Source of the DNA: Buddleja alternifolia
Lineage: Eukaryota > Streptophyta > Magnoliopsida > Lamiales > Scrophulariaceae
Reading direction: 5' to 3'
Assembly (NCBI GenBank): GCA_019426215.1
Contig: CM033401.1
Location: forward strand, 10,979,134-11,043,133
DNA length: 64,000 nucleotides
Shown here: piece after piece, positions 56,957 through 64,000 of the stretch
Layout: every line of letters begins with the position of its first letter
Numbering within the stretch: the first letter of the stretch is position 1
Notes under the pieces: model-generated
The model's database searches: none
What the model was told of the DNA's origin: nothing
The model's input: the letters and a program-made list of their open reading frames with translations, nothing else
Made by a program: the position numbers and the translations under genes

Positions 56957-58260
56957 TATGATTGAGATCGTAATGTTCATATTTATATGAACTTGGATTT
57001 GTTGCTTACTTAATTATTCGTAGCAACCAGTATTTATGATAGATCATTTATATTGAGGTTCACCCAGAATATGTGAATTTTGCATTAAGAAAAGAAATCA
57101 AGCATCCCAACAGGATTGCTAAGTAAAATTAATTTACTTTGCTGTCTTTTCATAAAATTATATATATATTACTTATTCTTTTGAGCTATTTAAAGGATAG
57201 AATATCACCAGAAGTGAATAATATTCCTTAAGGTTTTTTATGACTTGATAAACCTGAAGTTACAAGTTTTAAAATTTGTGCACCTGAAGTTGCCATATTT
57301 TGAAAGTATTAATAATGTTCAAACTTTTACCTAAATTTAATGGTAGATTAAGTTTTGTGCAAAGAGATAAGAAGAGATATATAAGCCTCCTGAAAGACAA
57401 CGATCCTGAAGATCATATTTAAAATAACTTCGGAGGTTTGACTGAGCCTAAGGGCCAGTATCTTAATTTTCTCATTAATTATCAATTTCCTAGGATCAAT
57501 ACAAAGTAACATTTGATGTTTGAATATCACGATAATTTTTTAAGTTTATTATAATTTTATGTGCTTATACTTACATTGACTTTAATATATCTTATATTAT
57601 CATACAAGCATGGATTTTTATGATGGTTTAACAAATCCACACAAAATTGGAGACTTATGCTTGGTAGATTGTGCAACGATGCAGGCTATCTTAAAGAATA
57701 AAAAGTATTTGATGATCTAACATTCACCAAAGCTAATGTTACCACCATATTAAGTCCAATAGATCTGATTAAAGGCTTCGGAAGAGCAAATATAGTTCTA
57801 TCTAATGCTACAAAGCTTCATATAAATGATGCTTTATATTCATCTGAGTCCAGAGGAAATTTACTCAGTTTCAAAGTTATACGTCTCAACGGTTATCATA
57901 TCGAGACTATTAATGAAGGCAGTATAGAGTACTTACTAATTACTTCACATAGTTTGAATCAGAAGCTCATACTAGAAAAACTGCCTGCTTTTCTCTTCGG
58001 ATACGATCATGAAAACTATTGAATCCAATGTATTGGTACACCAGAAGTGTTCCAATCGAAAGATATTTAAGCTTTGGCATGATTGTCTTGGACATCCGGG
58101 ATCAATAATAATGCGTCGTATTATCGAAATATGGTCACCCATTATAGAACCAAAAGATTCTTTTGCAAAATTGATTATGCCCTCAGATGCCATAGAGGAT
58201 GGAATGATAGAGCATCTCACTTATAATAAATTTATTATCTTATATTAATAAAAGGTATTG
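56957..58260 (+). pseudogene. Copia fragment: protease and GAG-pre-integrase, split from its LTR by CACTA
   Basis: The frames at about 57660-58220 encode a Copia pol start. LVDCATM is at the protease active site (D-x-A-T, Cys for Ser), then DDLTFTKANVTTILSPIDLI, NALYSSESRGNLLSF-like DALYSSESRGNLLSF, and NGYHIET. KLWHDCLGHPGSIIMRRIIE (about 58065-58120) is the zinc-binding GAG-pre-integrase. Several frame changes and stops are present (for example near 58021). It ends abruptly at about 58250. The matching LTR lies at 46000-46995. Confidence 0.75.
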
Positions 58261-58436
58261 TTTTATTTTCATTTAAATCTTATCTGCATCTATAAGTAGT
58301 GTAAAATCTTTTGTCCATGTTTTCAGTTCAATCTCTCTACTTCCTAGGGGATAGGAAGATAGGCACTAGAGAGATTGATCTTGATTACTTAAAAAAGTTC
58401 GCAAGTGATATGGATACGTTAATGGACAAATAAAGA

Positions 58437-59877
58437 CTAGGAATACTGCAGTCTGAGCTTTGACATGGGAGTGCCAGTCGAACACCATGTGATGGTGGGA
58501 GTGTAAGGTTGTAGGTACATCAGTGGAACTGATATGCTCGAACTCATCGGTTCTGTCATATGGGTATTCACTCTGTGACTGTTAATGACAGAACTGATTA
58601 TTCGTAATAGGTATAGGTGAACCTTTGACACGAAGTATCAGGCTAAAGATACACTTGTGACGTCAAGTCTGTCACTAAAGTAGTTAGACCCAATTCACCC
58701 GTTGGCGGGGTCGACCTCGAAATGCGGCTTTATGGGCAAGTGGTAGTCTTAGCTGATAACTAACATGTAATTTGTTCTCTCATAAGTGAATGAGAAAGTG
58801 TCGTATGTGATTATAGATAATAGAGATCAAAGTCTTTGGCAAAAGCAACAGAGACGATGTGCAAGGCACTAAATCAAACTCAATGATCTCGTATTATTAT
58901 AATTAATACATATGGTCAAGTTCAGTGAGTTTGGCATCTCCATGACTCTCATTTGACTGGGACACGTGAACAAAGGGTTTATACGTATACGGAATTTACG
59001 ATTGGAAGGTTATTGAATGATCCATTCATTCGATTTCGTTTGGGCTACAAAGTAGGCCACGTGACTGGATAGGTGTTACCCACTTCCTTTGGATTCCTTT
59101 ATAATTAATTTCTAGGATATTCAATTTATGGGATAAATTAAATATGATTAATTAATTGCTCATTAGATGAGATAATTAATTATAAAGATAAGATTAATTA
59201 TCAATTAATTTTTTAAGGAAATAAATTAATGAATTAATTTATCTAATTAATTTGGTTATTTAATTAATCAATTTATTTATTGGATATAATAAATAAATAA
59301 ATTAAATAATATATAATTAATTAAAACAAGAAACAAGCCGAACCAAATAAGAGGGTCCATGTGGACACCTCTTATGGGTGGGTTGGTCGTCCTTAAGGAT
59401 GCCCAACTTGGACTCATGCCTCTTATCTTGGTCAACAAGTCAAGTGATATAAAATACATCACTTAAAGACTTTGACCTAGATGAATTAACAATTCATACG
59501 ACTCTCCTAGAAAGAATAAGAACAAATCCTCCCTCTCTCCAAAACACCCTAGTCGTCGGTCAACAAGGAAGAAGAGGAAGAAATTTTTATGTCCATCAAT
59601 CCGCGTGATTATTTAGAGACAATGTGTTTTCGTTGTTCGGATAAAAAATTCAAGAAAGCTTCAAGGAATTCGTGAAGATTGGATAGCACGAGAATTGAAG
59701 ACTTGGAGCCTTCAACCATTCGAATTTTTGAAGGAGGATCGAGTTCTCCAACCACTTCGCTTCAACGAGTACATTATATATAATTCCTTTTAGTGAATTC
59801 ATGATTTAATATGCAAATCGAGAAAACATTGTGGCTATTTTAAACCTTCTGCTGCGTATTTTTCATGAAACCCAACA
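58437..59877 (+). repeat. Copia 5' LTR
   Basis: The inner end CCCAACA is at 59871-59877, directly followed by a tRNA-Met primer site. From about 58640 it resembles the LTR at 1-1160 at moderate identity, showing two members of one family. The left border is uncertain (58320-58640). Its 3' partner lies outside the window. Confidence 0.7.
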
Positions 59878-59878
59878 G

Positions 59879-59890
59879 TGGTATCAGAGT
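59879..59890 (+). other. Copia primer-binding site (tRNA-Met)
   Basis: TGGTATCAGAGT, one base after the LTR end, is complementary to the initiator tRNA-Met 3' end (one mismatch to the canonical TGGTATCAGAGC). Confidence 0.9.
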
Positions 59891-61953
59891 CAATTTCTGA
59901 TTTGCATATTTGATCAAAATTATGTGATTTTTTATATGCATATTATGTGTTTTTGAAGCATGCGATTTATGCGTTATTAAATCTGTGTTTTTTTATAGTT
60001 TTTAGCCTAGAATTTGAATTTTATGTTTATTATAAATCTGGAAAATTTTATGATATTAGAAAAATCAAACAACGAGGAAAAATGGGGCTCGAAGGCCCCG
60101 AGTGCACGGCGCACAGCGCTGTGCGCTTACACGGCTCGATTGACACACGACCCGCTGAAATGGGTTAAGGAACTGGGCTTGAAAATTGGGCTATGAATTA
60201 GGTCAAATTTAGTATTCGAGTTTTGGGTAAATTTTAATTATCCAGTGGGTCAAAAAGATGATGACCCGGAATAATAAAAATTAAGTCCAATTGGAGAATT
60301 ACTTAAATCTTAACTTATTAGTTAGTTTGGGCTTAATTTATTTTTTTCCAAATGGACCAATGGGTTAATGATTTGGATTTTAATTAAAACTAGCCCAATA
60401 TAAATTAATAGCTCGTGTATAATTTTCAATTAATTAATTTTGGGTCCAATTAAATTAAATCCGAGTGGACCAAAAGGATGGTGACTCGGGTTTGATGAAA
60501 TCGAGCACAATAAGATTAATTGGAATAAATATATTTAATTAGAATAATTAATTACTTTTCTTAAAAATTAATAATTAATTTATGGATTAAATATTATTAT
60601 TATTTTTTCTCGAGTTGGAAATCACTTAGATATTTGAATAAGGAATATAAATTATTTTTCATGAATAATTAATAATTAATTCTTTAATCAAATAAAAAGT
60701 TTTTTCCAATTAATGATGAATTTAAATCATAATAAAATAAGATTCGATATGTTATGTATTCATTTTAGTTGGATATTATTTTAATTAAATGTAGATATAC
60801 TTAATTAATAATTTTGTATATCTAAGCCATCTAGTAGGACTAGATTGATTTTAATTGAAACAAAGAATATATAAAATTAAGAATTTTATTAGGGAATTTT
60901 TAGTTGGTCTAAGATTTTAAACAATCAACATAAGTGTTTTAATATTGCGAGCATATATTAAATGTTACGAGCATGTCTTATGTGATGGAGATACCGGTCA
61001 TAGACTTTGGTTTTATTCGATGTACCTTTCTTTCTATGGTTGTAAAGCCCGAATTGAGGCTATTTATTGCTTTCTTAGAAATAATGTTTAGGTTGTTTTA
61101 AAGCATTGTAATAGAATAGTTCAAGACTGGTGGAGACAAGAAGCCCATGAAGATTAGATAGGTTTTTTACCTTTTTGTGATGGTCCATTGGCTCGGGCCC
61201 TCTAGTAAAAGTTCATGATTGAGTGTGATGGTTTTATATATTTAATTAAATTTATATATATTGATAGGCATGTTTATTAATAGTATAAATCAATGCAGTT
61301 CAATATATAATACTTGTGCTATATAAATTGACTAATGTGCAAAGTGAGACCAAACTTTTGACAATTTAAATTCTCCCAATTAAATAATACTGAGTTAGTA
61401 AAGGATGTGGGACATCCTCGCCCTCCACTAAGCTTATTAAAATTAAAATTACTACAAATGTGTAATGCTTCCCAGTTATGGGGGTTATGCAATTGAAAAT
61501 AATTAAAAAATTTATTAAGTGCATGAGATGCCTTAGTCGAAGCATATTTCACCCCAGAAACCGGTTAGGTTGCAAGGTGAAATTCAAATGTTAGATTAAA
61601 GGAGTTAGTGGGAATAAACTCGGATAGTTCACGAGCTTAGAAATTGGTTAGGTTGTGGCTTGGTGAATTATGGGGAAAGGTATTGAAACATTGATGAGAT
61701 AAATTGATGTAAGACATCACTTCAAATGACTAATGGGCCAGAAATCGGTTAGGTTGCACCGCATTTAATTAATTGAAGACCTCAATACCCACTGTGGAAT
61801 CGATGCTAATGATGATTCCCGATTTCTACATGGGAGTGTAGGATTCGAAAAATGCAGTGGGAGCCATGATGAATTTTAAAGTCCCTAATTTTTCTTAGTT
61901 AAGTAAATTACAAGTAATCTAATTAAATCTAGTTTATTTCTGCAGTTATTTCC
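59891..61953 (+). other. Copia untranslated leader with internal repeats
   Basis: About 2 kb without a gene, between primer site and gag. It contains loose repeats: GGTTAGGTTG units at about 61563, 61648 and 61749, and two diverged GGATGGTGACTCGG-like segments near 60260 and 60475. A GC-rich patch is at 60080-60160. Confidence 0.6.
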
Positions 61954-62870
61954 TTGTTTATCTCTCTCAATATGACAAACCCACTTTCAATTCTACTCGA
62001 AAAGAATACCCTGAATGGACCCAATTATGTGGATTGGCTGAGAAATTTGAGGATTGTTCTCAATATGGAATCTCTGGGATATGTCTTGGAGGCTGATGTC
62101 TCGGCGGCTCTAGCTAGGATAAGTGCTAGTGAGGAAGAAGTCCAAGCCCATGAAAAATGGATCAAGGACGACATCTGGGTTAAGGGATACATGTTGGGAT
62201 CTATGACTAATGAACTTCAAAGGCCACACGATAAGATGCCCACTACAAGAGCTATCCTGGCACACATGGGTGAGCTCTATGGTGAGCACAGTCGAACTAC
62301 ACGAAATGAGATATCGAAAGAGCTTTTCGGAGCCAAGGTGAAAGAAAGTGATAAGGTTGGTGATCATGACCTCAAAATGATATCGAGGATTGAGATATTG
62401 GAAGCTCTCAACTTCACCATGAACGCCATCCTTCAAACTGACTTAATCTTGTAGTCTCTTCTTGATTCCTTCTCCCAATTTGTGGTTAACTTTAACTATA
62501 ATGAGATAGAGTGCAATTTAGCAGAGCTAATGAACAAGTTGGTTACTACACAATCTCAAATAAAACCAAAGGGAAAGGAAACTTCCTTAGTCATTTCTTC
62601 TGGACCTAAAAAGTATAAATCTAAGAAGAAGAAGGCAAACAAAAGTCAGGTTGGCGAGCTAGGAGCAAAAGGGGGCGTTCAAAAGGGTAAGGGAAAGGCT
62701 CAAGGGTTTTAGAAGTATCCAAAAGAACTCAAAAGAAATTAGAACATGGTTGCACGAGTAAAGGGCCTAAGGAAACACACATATGCTTACAATGCGGTGA
62801 GTTTGGCCACTGGAAGAGTAACTTTCCTAAATTAGGCAAAGGCGCAAAAGGTATGGAACTTTTCGTTTAT
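61954..62870 (+). pseudogene. Copia gag with defective zinc knuckle
   Basis: ATG at 61954 or 61972 (MTNPLSILLEKNTLNGPNYV) begins a Copia gag with the typical LNGPNYVDWLRNLRIVL. A TAG at 62452 and another at 62710 interrupt it. After a frameshift, CLQCGEFGHWKSNFP (about 62784-62828) is a CX2CX4H zinc knuckle whose last Cys is Phe. Gag would form the particle. Confidence 0.85.
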
Positions 62871-64000
62871 GAAACTAATTGTTCTATGATCGTTTTTTCT
62901 ACTTCATGGATTTTGGACTCAGAGGATAGTGCTTATGTGTGTTGTATGGATCAGAATCTGGAGAGAAATTAGAAACCTGGGCCGAGAAAAAGTGCTGATC
63001 AAAGTAGGTAATGGAGAAAGCGTCGCAACTACTAGGATTGGATCTACTTCTTTAATTTTGAATTCTGAACATTTATTATTTTTAAATGATATTTTGGTTT
63101 TGCCCAAGGGGCTTAAGAACATTGTTTCCATTCCTATATTAGTTAAGATTGGTTATACATTCCGTTTTTCTGATTTGAATTGCGACATTTATTATGGTAA
63201 TAAAAAGGTTGGCAATTCATTTTTAGTTAATGGTTTGTATTATTGGAGTGTCCATAATTCTTCTGTTATGAATGTTGTAACACATAAACGTGGTAGGCAA
63301 GAAGCTCACTTAAGACTTAAGTGGCATCTTAGACTAGGCCATGCTGGAGAGCACAAGATCCACAAAATGGAGAAAGATGGGCTTTTAAGCTCACTGGGAT
63401 CGAATCCCTATCCAACATGTGAATCATGTATCTTAGGCTGGATGGCTAGATCTCCTTTCACATGGACTTTTGAAAGAGCTACTCAAGTCCTAGGATTAGT
63501 GCATACCGACGTTTGTGGACCATTTGGAGAAATGGCTCATGGAGGTTTCTAGTACTCGTCACTTTCACAAACGATCATTCAAGATATGGTCTAGTGTATC
63601 TGATGAAGCAAAAGTCTGAATCCTTTAAAAGATTAAAGAATTCAAAGTTTTAGAAGAAAATCAAACTAGCCAAATATAAAGACTACGTTCAGATAGTGGA
63701 GGAGAATACATGAGCGCCGAGTTTGATGAGTTCCTTAGGGAATAAGGAATAATCTTACAACTAACACCATCAGCAACTCCTCAATTGAATAGAGTAGCCG
63801 AGCATAGAAACCGAACATTATTGGACATGGTTCGTCCCATGTTTAGCCACACTAATTTACCCATTTTGTTGTGAGGACATGCGCTCCTTACTGCTACTTA
63901 TATATTGAATAGATATCCCTCCAAATCCATTCCTAAAACTCCACATGAGATATGGAATAATATGAAACCAAGTCTTAACCACATCAAGATTTGGGGATGT
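62871..64000 (+). pseudogene. Copia pol: protease and integrase, truncated by window end
   Basis: The protease starts WILDSEDSAYVC (D-S-E in place of D-S-G, about 62907). A GAG-pre-integrase (KWHLRLGHAGEHKIHKM, then CESCILGWMARSPF) follows. The integrase core has HTDVCGPF (about 63502), then LRSDSGGEYMSAEF and LTPSATPQLNRVAEHRNRTL with the catalytic D and E positions visible. The frame breaks at about 62925, 63552 and 63744, so it is dead. RT would follow beyond 64000. Confidence 0.85.

Overview
This is eukaryotic nuclear DNA from a flowering plant, most likely a eudicot. It is AT-rich, with spliced genes, LTR retrotransposons, CACTA transposons, tRNA-derived SINEs, MITEs and an integrated plant pararetrovirus. 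I cannot name the species. Only one gene looks like an intact host gene: a SMAX1/SMXL-type strigolactone/karrikin signalling repressor at 17489-21168 (+, three exons). Nearly everything else is mobile or viral, and most of it is broken.

Layout. 1-1160: the 3' part of a Copia LTR. 1193-3203 (-): the C-terminal half of a CACTA transposase, cut off by a Gypsy element. 3205-13296: a defective Gypsy element on the minus strand with gag, protease and partial RT. Everything after the middle of its RT is replaced by a multi-exon plant-mobile-domain (PMD) gene in the opposite orientation. 13.3-17.5 kb: MITEs and SMAX1 upstream DNA. 21.2-28.0 kb: gene-free, AT-rich, with a SINE, tandem duplications and one copy of an unclassified GATACG-rich element. 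28.0-30.9 kb: a 5'-truncated LINE. 31.1-34.5 kb: small TIR-like elements, a second SINE and the second GATACG-rich copy.

35.3-45.5 kb: an endogenous caulimovirid (pararetrovirus). It has two small ORFs, then movement, coat, protease, RT and RNase H regions, a transactivator-like ORF, an intergenic promoter/polyA region and a tRNA-Met primer site. All coding parts carry stops or frameshifts. It is interrupted at 39591-41013 by a single LTR joined to a complete tRNA-Asp sequence that includes the CCA tail. This looks like a reverse-transcription product in which the primer tRNA was copied end to end.

46.0-58.3 kb: a decayed Copia element split by a near-complete CACTA transposon (47071-56953). 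That transposon has matching TIRs, subterminal repeats, a TnpA-like gene, a tnp2-like gene and two nested MITEs. 58.4-64.0 kb: the 5' LTR, primer site, leader, gag, protease and integrase of another Copia element, which runs off the right edge.

The strongest leads are the LTR-tRNA-Asp chimera, the antisense PMD gene welded into a Gypsy pol, and the pararetrovirus gene order, which combines small badnavirus-like ORFs with a caulimovirus-like transactivator.
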